Source: a virus
IMG/VR virus record: IMGVR_UViG_3300044960_000081
Location: 1-22,656 of that record
DNA length: 22,656 bases
Direction: 5' to 3' (one strand)
The position numbers were made by a program, and so were the translations under genes. Numbering within the stretch: position 1 is the first letter of the stretch; each line of letters starts with the position of its first letter. Of this stretch, positions 15,239 to 22,656 are shown one piece after another. The notes beneath the pieces are model-generated. The model saw only the letters and a program-made list of their open reading frames with translations, searched no databases and had not been told where the DNA came from.

Positions 15239-17230
15239 GTGGTCGCACTAAACGCTTCTGAGAATAATCCGTCTTTTCATTTTCTCAGTGAAGCCGCCAA
15301 GTCTCGGCTTTTTGCTAAGGCTCGTCACTACACTGTAGCTACCCCCTACTTTAATATCTGGATAGGTGGGCCTGCTCCTTCCGTTGTTACTAATATAGAC
15401 CGTATTGACGACGGTTTTGGAGGTGCTATCAGTAGTGCGGTTCAAACTGCGCGTAGCGCGCCTACTACGGCTGTCACTAAGAATACATCTTTTGATTCAA
15501 TCATTGGAATTTCCCCCGTTAGACAAGTTAAGAGCTTCAAGCAGGCTATTGAAGAGCTTGTGTTAAGTCAAAATCCTAAAATCTCTCAGGACGGCGTTCA
15601 ATACAAACAGCTTGTTAGTAACTTATTGTCCAATATTAAATCTGTGACTGTAGTTGATAGTGTCCTGACTACGGATACTTTCGACATTGTTATTCAAGAC
15701 CCAGACCTTATCTGGATTTCCAAACTTGCCCCAGCGTTCCTCAATCTTGGAGACATCATCAGTATTGAGCTTGGCTATGCTGAACCTTTCCAAGGCGAGC
15801 CCGGTTTCGAGAATAAAATTACAGGGCGCATCACTAGTGTTGATTTCAACGTGCCTCAAAACGGTGTCCCTGAAATTAAAATTCATGGGATGAATTTTTC
15901 TGAATATCTTCTCCGTCTTCCTTTTATCATAGAAGGCACACGCGGTAAGTGGGGTAAGGGGAATAAACAAATCTCTCCACCTACTGGAGACTTTGTTTAT
16001 TTTGCTAATAACAATTTAGATGGCTATCTTCGTGAAGTAGTCTTGCCCCGTTACGGTTTGACTGAAGGGCGCATTGATACTGGTTATACCAATAACCCCG
16101 TAGGAGTTTCCGGTCCTGTGAAAGTCAAAGAGCTTCCTGATTCTGTGCGCCATTTGGCAGGTAATGTGTTTGTTAAGAAGGGCAAAGTTAATGACTACGG
16201 CAATCTTTATGAAGCGTTGTCCTACTTAGCATCTACACTTAATTGTGTCTTCTTTGTGAAGGGAACTAATCTATATTTCTTTTCCCATGAAAACCTACAG
16301 ACTGCGCCACCTAGATTTCCTCTTCATTGGAGAAGTGGCCTTAAGAACCTTTTGAGTTTCAATGTCAGTAAGGTAGGACAAGATACCGCAGGGTTCACAA
16401 TGGGCGGTTACGACGAAAATGGCAGAACTCAAGATACTTTTATCGCTGATGCCGTTGATGCTGTTATTCAAAGTAACCTTGGTGAAATTAGAAAACGTAT
16501 TAATGAAAAAGCGAACTATACTTTAGAGGATGCATACGCAGATGCTAGGAAAAACCCTGTTCTTAGTCAGATGATTCACGATTTACAGATTACTCCTGAG
16601 GAGTTCGCAGGCTATCTCAACATGAAAAAGAATGTTTTGGATAAGATGCGAGCGGCTGACTATCGGGTAAATCTAAAGACTGGTGAGAAAGTTTTGCTCC
16701 CTATGGCCTCTGTTAAAGGCCCTCCTGGTGAAGGGGGTGAACGAGACTTGGGTGCAGATTCAGGAGAAAAAATACGTAGGCTTCTTTATTTTGTGGATGC
16801 TCAAGCAACCGCTCTTGGTGATATTGAGCTTCGTGCTGGAACAAAGGTGGCTGTCTCCATTACTGGAGAAGACACTACTCCAGTAGTTCATTCAGGCATC
16901 TCAGGCACAAGCATTGATGGGCCTTGGTATTTGCATGAAGTTCAGCACACTATCACGCATGAGGGCGGGTATAAGTGCGACCTTACCTTGAAAAAATACT
17001 GGGATGTCATCCCTGCTAATGCGGCAAGAGACGCTAACGCTACTGCCATTACTGGTGACCAGCATTATGCACTTAATTTGGAAACAAAACAGGCTAGTTC
17101 TGAGGTTCTTGAATCTGTCGTCTGGATTGACGCACCTGCCCCAACTGGTAACCCTATAAATACTGGCAGAGATGTCCGTAATCTGAGCAAAGGAGCTAAA
17201 GACGCTCTCAAGTTCAAGCCCGTAGAGTGA
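15239..17230 (+). CDS. Baseplate hub, phage late control D / gp27-like
   Basis: This 663-residue protein resembles the late control D/gp27 hub family. Early strands with LNLGDIISIELGYAEPF and KITGRITSVDFN occur in the first 220 residues, and a second domain with SYLASTLNCVFFV (about 325-345) follows. The C-terminal barrel ends in GPWYLHEVQHTITHEGG, then YKCDLTLKKYWD (about 560-585), the usual signature. The hub trimer accepts the tube above and the spike below. A helical insertion at about residues 415-488 (EIRKRINEKANYT..., NPVLSQMIHDLQITPEEF) is not typical of short hub versions. The start is GTG with AGGAG just before. No lysozyme domain is seen. Confidence 0.85.
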   Translation: MVALNASENNPSFHFLSEAAKSRLFAKARHYTVATPYFNIWIGGPAPSVVTNIDRIDDGFGGAISSAVQTARSAPTTAVTKNTSFDSIIGISPVRQVKSFKQAIEELVLSQNPKISQDGVQYKQLVSNLLSNIKSVTVVDSVLTTDTFDIVIQDPDLIWISKLAPAFLNLGDIISIELGYAEPFQGEPGFENKITGRITSVDFNVPQNGVPEIKIHGMNFSEYLLRLPFIIEGTRGKWGKGNKQISPPTGDFVYFANNNLDGYLREVVLPRYGLTEGRIDTGYTNNPVGVSGPVKVKELPDSVRHLAGNVFVKKGKVNDYGNLYEALSYLASTLNCVFFVKGTNLYFFSHENLQTAPPRFPLHWRSGLKNLLSFNVSKVGQDTAGFTMGGYDENGRTQDTFIADAVDAVIQSNLGEIRKRINEKANYTLEDAYADARKNPVLSQMIHDLQITPEEFAGYLNMKKNVLDKMRAADYRVNLKTGEKVLLPMASVKGPPGEGGERDLGADSGEKIRRLLYFVDAQATALGDIELRAGTKVAVSITGEDTTPVVHSGISGTSIDGPWYLHEVQHTITHEGGYKCDLTLKKYWDVIPANAARDANATAITGDQHYALNLETKQASSEVLESVVWIDAPAPTGNPINTGRDVRNLSKGAKDALKFKPVE

Positions 17231-17233
17231 CCT

Positions 17234-18004
17234 ATGGCTATTACCGCAGAAGAACATATTTTCGGAAAACACCGAGCTCAAGTCGTAGATAACAATGACC
17301 CAGAGCAACGTGGCAGAATTTTGGTCATCTGCCCAACTCTTTCCCCTAAAAGGCCTAAGTCCATCCCAGCGTCTTCTAACTGGGCGGATGTAGTTTTTGA
17401 GTATCCGGTCATTGGTTGGTGTTCTCCTGCTATGAGTTACGGCCATTTTACTGTCCCACCAATTGGGGCTGGTGTGTGGCTCGAATTTGAGGCTGGACAC
17501 CCTCAATTCCCCATATATTCTGGAGTTTGGTATAGCAAGAGCGGCAAGCTTCCAGACGTGCCCTCGGTTCCAGACTTTGTGAAAGCTACTCCTCCTACTA
17601 AGCGCATTACGTCTTCAGTTAAGCATCGTATTACTTTGGATGATACTGATGATGAGGAGCAATTGGATATTCTTAGCTTTTCTGGGCATAAGATTACATT
17701 GGACGACTCTAACAATAAGGTAGTCATCAAAACGTCCTTAGGGCATACAATTACCCTAGATGATACTTCTGGCAATGAAAATATAGAAATTCTCCATTCA
17801 AATGGGGAGTATTTTAAAATTGATAAGGATGGTAAAATCCATACAAATTCAAACGCTTCCGGTTCGGATGACTTCTTCGTTTTGAAGAAGTTTCTCACAC
17901 AATATTTTGACACCCATACTCACACAGGCAATTTGGGCGCGCCTACAAGTCCGCCCATTATTACGTCCAGCTCATTTACTGGCGTTACAACAGATAAGGT
18001 GTAG
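17234..18004 (+). CDS. Baseplate spike, gp5/gpV/VgrG-type OB-fold with beta-helix and HxH tip
   Basis: This 256-residue protein has three parts. Residues about 8-105 form the OB-fold of spike proteins (VVDNNDPEQRGRILVICP, then VPPIGAGVWLEFEAGHPQFP). About 128-205 carry repeats with the core GH-x-ITLDD (KHRITLDD, GHKITLDD, GHTITLDD and a degenerate fourth), the usual triple-stranded beta-helix needle. The tip has D-THTHTG-N with H228 and H230, like the HxH iron site at the point of P2 gpV and phi92 gp138. The three chains would bind one metal ion with six histidines. It is the puncturing device and lacks a lysozyme domain. It starts 3 bases after the hub stop. Confidence 0.9.
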   Translation: MAITAEEHIFGKHRAQVVDNNDPEQRGRILVICPTLSPKRPKSIPASSNWADVVFEYPVIGWCSPAMSYGHFTVPPIGAGVWLEFEAGHPQFPIYSGVWYSKSGKLPDVPSVPDFVKATPPTKRITSSVKHRITLDDTDDEEQLDILSFSGHKITLDDSNNKVVIKTSLGHTITLDDTSGNENIEILHSNGEYFKIDKDGKIHTNSNASGSDDFFVLKKFLTQYFDTHTHTGNLGAPTSPPIITSSSFTGVTTDKV

Positions 18005-18006
18005 CT

Positions 18007-19329
18007 ATGGCTCTCAATTGGAAATCTTCCAATAATGATGTGAATAGTCCAGGAGGTGTTCCGTTGCTTCTCCCCAACGGAAAACCAGACCCAAGCTCAC
18101 TTGCTAGATTTGCTAGTGCTTATGGGGAAAATTTTGTAGATACCCATGAAAGCAGGGCCGCAGCTTACGAACGCCTCAAAAAGCACATTGAGGAAGTCAA
18201 CAAACAGTTTGAGCATGAGAGCAACACCAAAGGTATTTCTGAAATCACCGGTGGAAGGATTGTCTATAAAACTTTTCCTCAGATTCGTATGGCTTATTCT
18301 AAGAACCCTATACACCCAACTTTTTACTCTGAGAAGGCTAAAGGAGTTACGTCTGAACAACCTAAGAAGGTCACTAAAGAGAAATCGCCCTACTCACACT
18401 TATCTGTCAAGGCTGGAGAAATCTACCACCATCCTACTCTTGGACGCGTCCGAGTTTTGCACGACGCTACAGGGGATGAATCAGTAGAGTTCGCTGTTGG
18501 AAAAGACGCAAAAATTATCGGTGATTCTCATAGATTAGCCTCACGGCCGACCCTTCATGTAGGTCGTTTTCTAGAGAAAGCCAAAAAGATACAAGACGCA
18601 GAAGACGAGGACGATAAAACCCCTCGCAAATGGGTCATGTTATCTGCTAAGGCTTCAAATATTGATTGGTATCGGCGCAACCGTGGCTTATCTGGTCGCT
18701 CTATCACTCCTACTAGTATGGCTGACTTAGATAAAGTCAATGCGATTATGCGCGCTGATTTTGAAGAGCGCAAAGCCGCACAGATAGCTGATTTAAGCAA
18801 CCCCAAGATTAAAAATACGGAATTTAGTTTTTGGCTTCCTGACCCAGATAACCCTGGGCAGAAAATTCGTAGAGCCCCTACGGATAAAGAGCGCTCTGCT
18901 ATTTTAAAGAAAGTCATCAATTCCAAGTATGAGCCTGTTACTCACCCTGTTAAGCTTCACGGCTATACTTGGTATCATGCGTCTGAAGAAGACTTGCCTC
19001 ATATCAGTCATATGATTATCGGACGTGACGATTATGAACGTCCTAGGAGCCGTAGGGAGGTTAAAAAAGAAATTAGTGAAGCTCGTCAAGCTCGCAAAGA
19101 ATCTGGTTCTCATGGGCGTCTTATTTTGCCGTCACTCTCTGCTAAACAAGAGGTAGAACGACAGAAGGCCGAGCGAGCTAAGAAGATGGAATCTATACGT
19201 AAAGACCCTGATCAAGCTCGTAGGGAAAATCTTAAAAAGGCTCGTCTTGTTCTGAAGCTTAACCCTAGTAAGCGCAAACACTCACACATACATAATGCTT
19301 TTAAATCTGCCATTCTTAGGGGTAAGTAA
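18007..19329 (+). CDS. Unrecognised basic 440-residue protein next to the spike
   Basis: No family is recognised. The protein is very rich in Lys, Arg and Glu and has no cysteine. An N-terminal part with Pro/Ser/Asn (to about 50) precedes a helical section. About residues 136-165 hold a compact strand-rich segment, EIYHHPTLGRVRVLHDATGD, then SVEFAV, which recalls small SH3/KOW-type barrels in a 'V-H-P-x-x-G-x-V-x-V-L...V-x-F' pattern. The last 90 residues are a strongly basic helix/coil (RRENLKKARLVLKLNPSKRK). It lies between spike and gp25-like wedge, a place where T4-like and injection-type systems carry tip, accessory or cargo proteins. It could be a nucleic-acid-binding internal or injected protein, or a baseplate assembly factor; this is inference only. 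Confidence 0.6.
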   Translation: MALNWKSSNNDVNSPGGVPLLLPNGKPDPSSLARFASAYGENFVDTHESRAAAYERLKKHIEEVNKQFEHESNTKGISEITGGRIVYKTFPQIRMAYSKNPIHPTFYSEKAKGVTSEQPKKVTKEKSPYSHLSVKAGEIYHHPTLGRVRVLHDATGDESVEFAVGKDAKIIGDSHRLASRPTLHVGRFLEKAKKIQDAEDEDDKTPRKWVMLSAKASNIDWYRRNRGLSGRSITPTSMADLDKVNAIMRADFEERKAAQIADLSNPKIKNTEFSFWLPDPDNPGQKIRRAPTDKERSAILKKVINSKYEPVTHPVKLHGYTWYHASEEDLPHISHMIIGRDDYERPRSRREVKKEISEARQARKESGSHGRLILPSLSAKQEVERQKAERAKKMESIRKDPDQARRENLKKARLVLKLNPSKRKHSHIHNAFKSAILRGK

Positions 19330-19568
19330 TGGCTTTATCTGGCGCTGGTCTTAAAAGTATGGTGCAGGCTCAATTACAATCTCAACTTGGGACTGATTAT
19401 GTCAGTAACCCTATCAACGACAAAGTGCTGACTGCTCTTTGTAACGGCATTATACTCTATTTAGTGGCCAACACTACTGTTACAACTACGGTGACTGGCG
19501 TTGCATCAGTTACTAGTGCCCCTGGAGCCGCCCCTGTTACTGGTTCTGGCACAGGACAAATCTCTTAG
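19329..19568 (+). CDS. Small baseplate-region protein, unknown
   Basis: This is a 79-residue protein. The first half is an amphipathic helix set (LKSMVQAQLQSQLG, then DKVLTALCNGIILYLVAN); the second half is a low-complexity Thr/Val/Ala/Gly strand (VTTTVTGVASVTSA, ending GSGTGQIS). Small proteins of this shape with an AlaNGI...ANT helix are frequent next to spike/PAAR and gp25 genes in phages. The role is unknown, and the assembly function is inferred from position. Its ATG overlaps the TAA of the 440-residue gene. There is one cysteine. Confidence 0.6.
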   Translation: MALSGAGLKSMVQAQLQSQLGTDYVSNPINDKVLTALCNGIILYLVANTTVTTTVTGVASVTSAPGAAPVTGSGTGQIS

Positions 19569-19575
19569 GTGAGCT

Positions 19576-19989
19576 ATGGCTATTTCACCCCTAGTCGGTG
19601 AGCAAATCTACTACAAAGGATTTGCCTTCCCTTTCAGCTTTGGGCCTGATGGTTCCATTGTTCAGGCTAAGTTTAGTGAGACCGACTATTCTCTTTTACG
19701 TTATAGCTTGGCTCAGATTATACTTACAGGTGTTGGTGAAGTTGTCGCCAATAGGAACTACGGGTGCAGTATCACAGGGTTGGTCTTTGATCGTGTTACC
19801 CCTGCTATTGTTCCACTTATTCATCAGAGCATCATATCTGCTGTATCCCTCTATGAACCACGTGTTCAGATTGTGGATATTAATGTAGATCAAGTTGTTG
19901 AGGATAATGGAGACCAACGAATCCTTGTCAGCCTCCAATACCAAGTTCCCTCGGTTGGAGCCCTTGACTCAGTTCAGGTGACCGTCTAA
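19576..19989 (+). CDS. Baseplate wedge protein, gp25-like
   Basis: This 137-residue protein has the gp25/gpW-type fold signatures: FPFSFGPDGSI near the start, then RNYGCSITGLVFDRVTP, then a helix, and the conserved E94-P-R-V97 in YEPRVQIVDINVDQV. gp25 joins the wedges to the start of the sheath and triggers polymerisation. It is followed directly by the J-like gene, whose ATG overlaps its TAA, the usual gp25-then-J pair. Confidence 0.93.
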   Translation: MAISPLVGEQIYYKGFAFPFSFGPDGSIVQAKFSETDYSLLRYSLAQIILTGVGEVVANRNYGCSITGLVFDRVTPAIVPLIHQSIISAVSLYEPRVQIVDINVDQVVEDNGDQRILVSLQYQVPSVGALDSVQVTV

Positions 19990-21653
19990 TGGCTATTGAC
20001 CTTACACAAGTTACGATTGACTACACAAGCAAAGATTTTCAGGCCTTCAGAAACGATATGTTTCAGTTGGCGTCTATTTTTACGCCTGAATGGAACAATC
20101 GAGCTGACAGTGACTTGGGTGTTATTTTGGTCAATGAGTTTGCTCTTGGTTTGGATATTCTTTCATTCTACCAAGACCGGATTGCTAATGAATGTTTTCT
20201 CCCAACCGCTCAGCTTCGTAGTTCCATTATCAATCTTCTTAGTCTGATTGGATATACATTAGATACCGCTTCGCCAGCTAGTGCGGATGTGATGTTTACA
20301 ATTCAAGTTTCATCTTCAGATACAAATATCTACTCTGGATATCGTGTAGGGACTACTCCAACAGCTACGTCTAGCGCGGTGTCTTTTGAAGTTGGAACCC
20401 CACTGGTTATTCCTGCTGGTTACGCAGGAACGTCCGTCCCTACATCTAACATTTTAGCTGGTTCTACAAGTGGCACTTTCAATGATGTGACAGGTATGGC
20501 TATTGGTAAGCCCATTCTTCTATGGAATGGCACTAATGGTGAGAAACTTACTGTCACTAACATCGTTGGTAATCAGGTATTTTGGGGGCCTGCTGTCACT
20601 ACTTACACATATACTACGGCAAACGGCCTTGCTTCTGGCCTTTTTACTACAGTTACTGAAGGCACCAGTATCAACTCAGAAAATATTGGGACTTCTAACG
20701 GTTCAGCTAGTCAGAAATTCCTTCTGACTAACGCCCCTGTTGTGGAGCCCACCGTTGTTGTAGTGGTAAATGAGGGTGGCTTTGATATTACTTGGACGAA
20801 GGTTGATAACTTTCTTGCATCTAGTTCGACAGACCGCCATTTTACTACTACTGTTAATGCCAATGACCAAGTTATCATTACTTTTGGAGATGGAAATTTA
20901 GGTAAGATTCCTCCTCTTGGTTCTTCAATCACCGCTAGTTACCGCATTGGTGGTGGGACACGTGGAAACGTTGGTGCCGGTCAAATCAACGCTCTTATCT
21001 CCTCATCTCCTACAAACGTCCTATCTGTTGTTAACCCTTTAGCGGCTTCTGGTGGCATTGACCGTGAGAGTAATGAAGAGGCTAAAATTCTTGGCCCTCT
21101 GTTTGCTAGAGCTAACGACAGAGCTATTACAAAGCAGGATTACGAGACCCTAGCGGCTTCGTTTTCTTCTGCTAATGGGTCTATTAACAAAGCCCTAGCC
21201 GTCGCCACTAATTATAATAACGTTAATATTTACGCTGCTGTTCAAGGCCCCAATGGAACTGGAGTTCCTGCAAGCGCTGCTCTAAAGGCCGACCTAAAGA
21301 ACTATTTAGACAGCAAAGGAATGATTTGGGTTACTACTACAATCCTTGACCCCATCTATTCCCCTGTTGATATTACTCTCAATCTAAAAGTTCTTGGGAA
21401 CTACGTTGGAACTCAAGTTCAGTCCGCCGTCAATGCTTCTTTGCAGAACTTCCTGGCCTTTGAGAACCAGGACTTTGACGGCACTTTGCGCCTGAGTGAC
21501 GCTTATAATGTGATAAATCAGAATCAAGGGATTGACTACTTCAACATTACTAAGTTTCAACGGAGTTCTGACCCTCCGATGGCCCCTGCTGATATTGTTG
21601 GCCTTCCCAGTGAAATTTTTGAACCTGGGACAATTACCATTAACCTGATTTAA
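19989..21653 (+). CDS. Baseplate wedge protein, J-like (gp6 type)
   Basis: At 554 residues it is long for a J-like baseplate wedge. N-terminal signature: FQAFRNDMFQLASIFTPEW, then DSDLGVILVNEFALGLDILSFYQ, then LRSSIINLLSLIGY. The middle, about residues 110-260, is a Thr/Ser/Gly-rich beta region. The C-terminal half is classical: FGDGNLGKIPPLGSSITASYR, then GGTRGNVGAGQINAL, then NPLAASGGIDRESNEEAK, then FARANDRAITKQDYETLA. J-like proteins dimerise to form the wedges around the hub and hold the fibres. The start overlaps gp25. The tail fibre follows 11 bases after its stop. Confidence 0.93.
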   Translation: MAIDLTQVTIDYTSKDFQAFRNDMFQLASIFTPEWNNRADSDLGVILVNEFALGLDILSFYQDRIANECFLPTAQLRSSIINLLSLIGYTLDTASPASADVMFTIQVSSSDTNIYSGYRVGTTPTATSSAVSFEVGTPLVIPAGYAGTSVPTSNILAGSTSGTFNDVTGMAIGKPILLWNGTNGEKLTVTNIVGNQVFWGPAVTTYTYTTANGLASGLFTTVTEGTSINSENIGTSNGSASQKFLLTNAPVVEPTVVVVVNEGGFDITWTKVDNFLASSSTDRHFTTTVNANDQVIITFGDGNLGKIPPLGSSITASYRIGGGTRGNVGAGQINALISSSPTNVLSVVNPLAASGGIDRESNEEAKILGPLFARANDRAITKQDYETLAASFSSANGSINKALAVATNYNNVNIYAAVQGPNGTGVPASAALKADLKNYLDSKGMIWVTTTILDPIYSPVDITLNLKVLGNYVGTQVQSAVNASLQNFLAFENQDFDGTLRLSDAYNVINQNQGIDYFNITKFQRSSDPPMAPADIVGLPSEIFEPGTITINLI

Positions 21654-21664
21654 GGTGGCTCCAA

Positions 21665-22656
21665 ATGAGCGTAAATTACCCTGCAAGCTTAGATACCTAT
21701 GACCCCACAGGAATTTCAGATGGGCTTATTATCTATGCGGCCCATATACAACGTCTTTACGACATTTGTGGTGTCATTGAGAGCACCATTGGGCTTGGTA
21801 ACCCTACTAATAATTTTGGGACTATCTCTGCTTATATTGCATCACGTCAAAGCATTTCAGAAAAGGGCCAAGCTAATGGGTATGCTTCCCTCGACAGTTC
21901 GGGCAAGATTCCTACTAGCCAAATTCCAGACATTGCTCTTTCAAAGGCTTACGTTTATGCAGATGAAGCTACTATGGTAGCCGATTCTGCTAACCTTCAA
22001 GAAGGCGATGTTGCAATCGCTACTTTAGAAGGCACTAACTGGATTCGTAACAGTCTCAACACTGGGACTATTTCTGACTTTTACCAGTTGAGCGTCCCAT
22101 ACGCTTCTGAGACAGTTAATGGAGTCATTAAACTCGCCACACAAGCTTTGACCGATGCTGGCGTTGATGACACCACTGCCGTTACTCCCTTGAAGCTGGC
22201 TACAAACCTAGCCTCTGTGCTTGGTGCTTACTTGCCTCTGACTGGCGGCACCATGTCTGGCAATATAAACATGGGGGGCAACTCTCTCGTCACTTCGAGC
22301 ATCCAGTCTGGAAATAGCACGCTGCTCATTGATGGTAACGGTGCTACCAGCAACGTTGACATTCAGGCTTCTATTGGCGTTAACATTACTGCTAACACTA
22401 CCGATGTGAACATTAATTCTTTATCTGGAGACATCAATATCAACGGTGCTGGTTCCCTTACAGCTACTATGGGGTATGGTATAAATCTTTATGGTTCTGG
22501 CAATATTCACCTTAGTGGTTCTGGAACTGCTACAGTTGCTACTACTGGTGACATTACTTTGAACTCTAGTGGTAACGTCACCATCTTAGGTAACTCGGAC
22601 GTTTCTATTTCTAGCCCCAATGGTAATACCTATGTGTCCACTGGCAGTGGTGACCT
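21665..22656 (+). CDS. Tail fibre protein, 3' end outside the window
   Basis: The frame opens at ATG 21665 and stays open to the last base, so 330 codons are visible. The N terminus (PASLDTYDPTG, then GLIIYAAHIQRLYD) is the adhesion-to-baseplate part. About residues 75-115 follow the known fibre plan: GKIPTSQIPDIALSKAYVYA, then LQEGDVAIATLEGTNWI. Next comes ASETVNGVIKLATQALTDAG, then DDTTAVTPLKLA, then YLPLTGGTMSGNINMGG, the standard phage fibre repeats. The final part is a Gly/Asn/Ser/Thr-rich beta-strand array ending in the frame edge. It would form trimeric fibres for host recognition. The receptor-binding tip is not in view. The ribosome binding site is weak (GGTGG). Confidence 0.85.
   Translation, partial: MSVNYPASLDTYDPTGISDGLIIYAAHIQRLYDICGVIESTIGLGNPTNNFGTISAYIASRQSISEKGQANGYASLDSSGKIPTSQIPDIALSKAYVYADEATMVADSANLQEGDVAIATLEGTNWIRNSLNTGTISDFYQLSVPYASETVNGVIKLATQALTDAGVDDTTAVTPLKLATNLASVLGAYLPLTGGTMSGNINMGGNSLVTSSIQSGNSTLLIDGNGATSNVDIQASIGVNITANTTDVNINSLSGDININGAGSLTATMGYGINLYGSGNIHLSGSGTATVATTGDITLNSSGNVTILGNSDVSISSPNGNTYVSTGSGD

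Noticed and set aside
16861-16885. Eight-base stem TACTGGAG/CTCCAGTA within the hub gene
   Set aside because: Deep inside the coding sequence with no termination features.

Overview
The window is one block of the structural (virion) gene region of a tailed bacteriophage or prophage with a contractile (myovirus-type) tail. All recognisable genes lie on the + strand, tightly packed and often coupled by start/stop overlaps, so the whole stretch reads as one long late operon. There are no tRNAs, CRISPR arrays, insertion sequences, integrase, replication or lysis genes in view. The host cannot be named from the sequence. Strong AGGAGG-type ribosome binding sites show a bacterial host. The Thr/Pro-rich 8-residue repeats in the first gene are a weak hint only.

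Head module (1-5844): an incomplete Thr/Pro-repeat protein, an SPP1 gp6-like portal, a WYL-like small protein, a coiled-coil scaffold candidate, a decoration candidate, an N4-gp56-family major capsid protein, a strong hairpin, and two small unknowns. No prohead protease is recognisable. The terminase is presumably upstream.

Neck module (5850-8918): a large FN3-containing connector candidate, then three small overlapping genes in the order expected for head closure, tail completion and tail terminator.

Tail module (8920-14193): sheath, T4 gp19/contractile-injection-type tube, a zinc-cluster T4-type hub assembly chaperone, and a short tape measure. The chaperone ends in a T-TTT-TTC slippery heptamer 9 bases before its stop codon. 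A 54-codon -1 frame follows, with no usable start codon but a conserved-looking helical tail (HW...KKER..W). I read this as a programmed -1 frameshift, analogous to lambda G/GT but on an unrelated chaperone family. This is the most notable signal in the window.

Baseplate module (14204-21653): a CIS-tube-like protein, a separate LysM protein, a late-control-D/gp27-like hub with a helical insertion, a gp5/gpV-like spike with a HxH metal tip, an unrecognised very basic 440-residue protein, a small protein, gp25-like wedge and J-like wedge. The first part of a tail fibre runs off the right edge (21665-22656).

The parts fit one machine: capsid and portal for the genome, neck proteins to join the tail, tube inside a contractile sheath, and a T4/extracellular-CIS-like baseplate with a metal-tipped spike and fibres. 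The unusual pieces are the frameshifted zinc chaperone, the WYL-like protein in a head operon, the basic protein placed directly after the spike, and the Thr/Pro-repeat protein before the portal.
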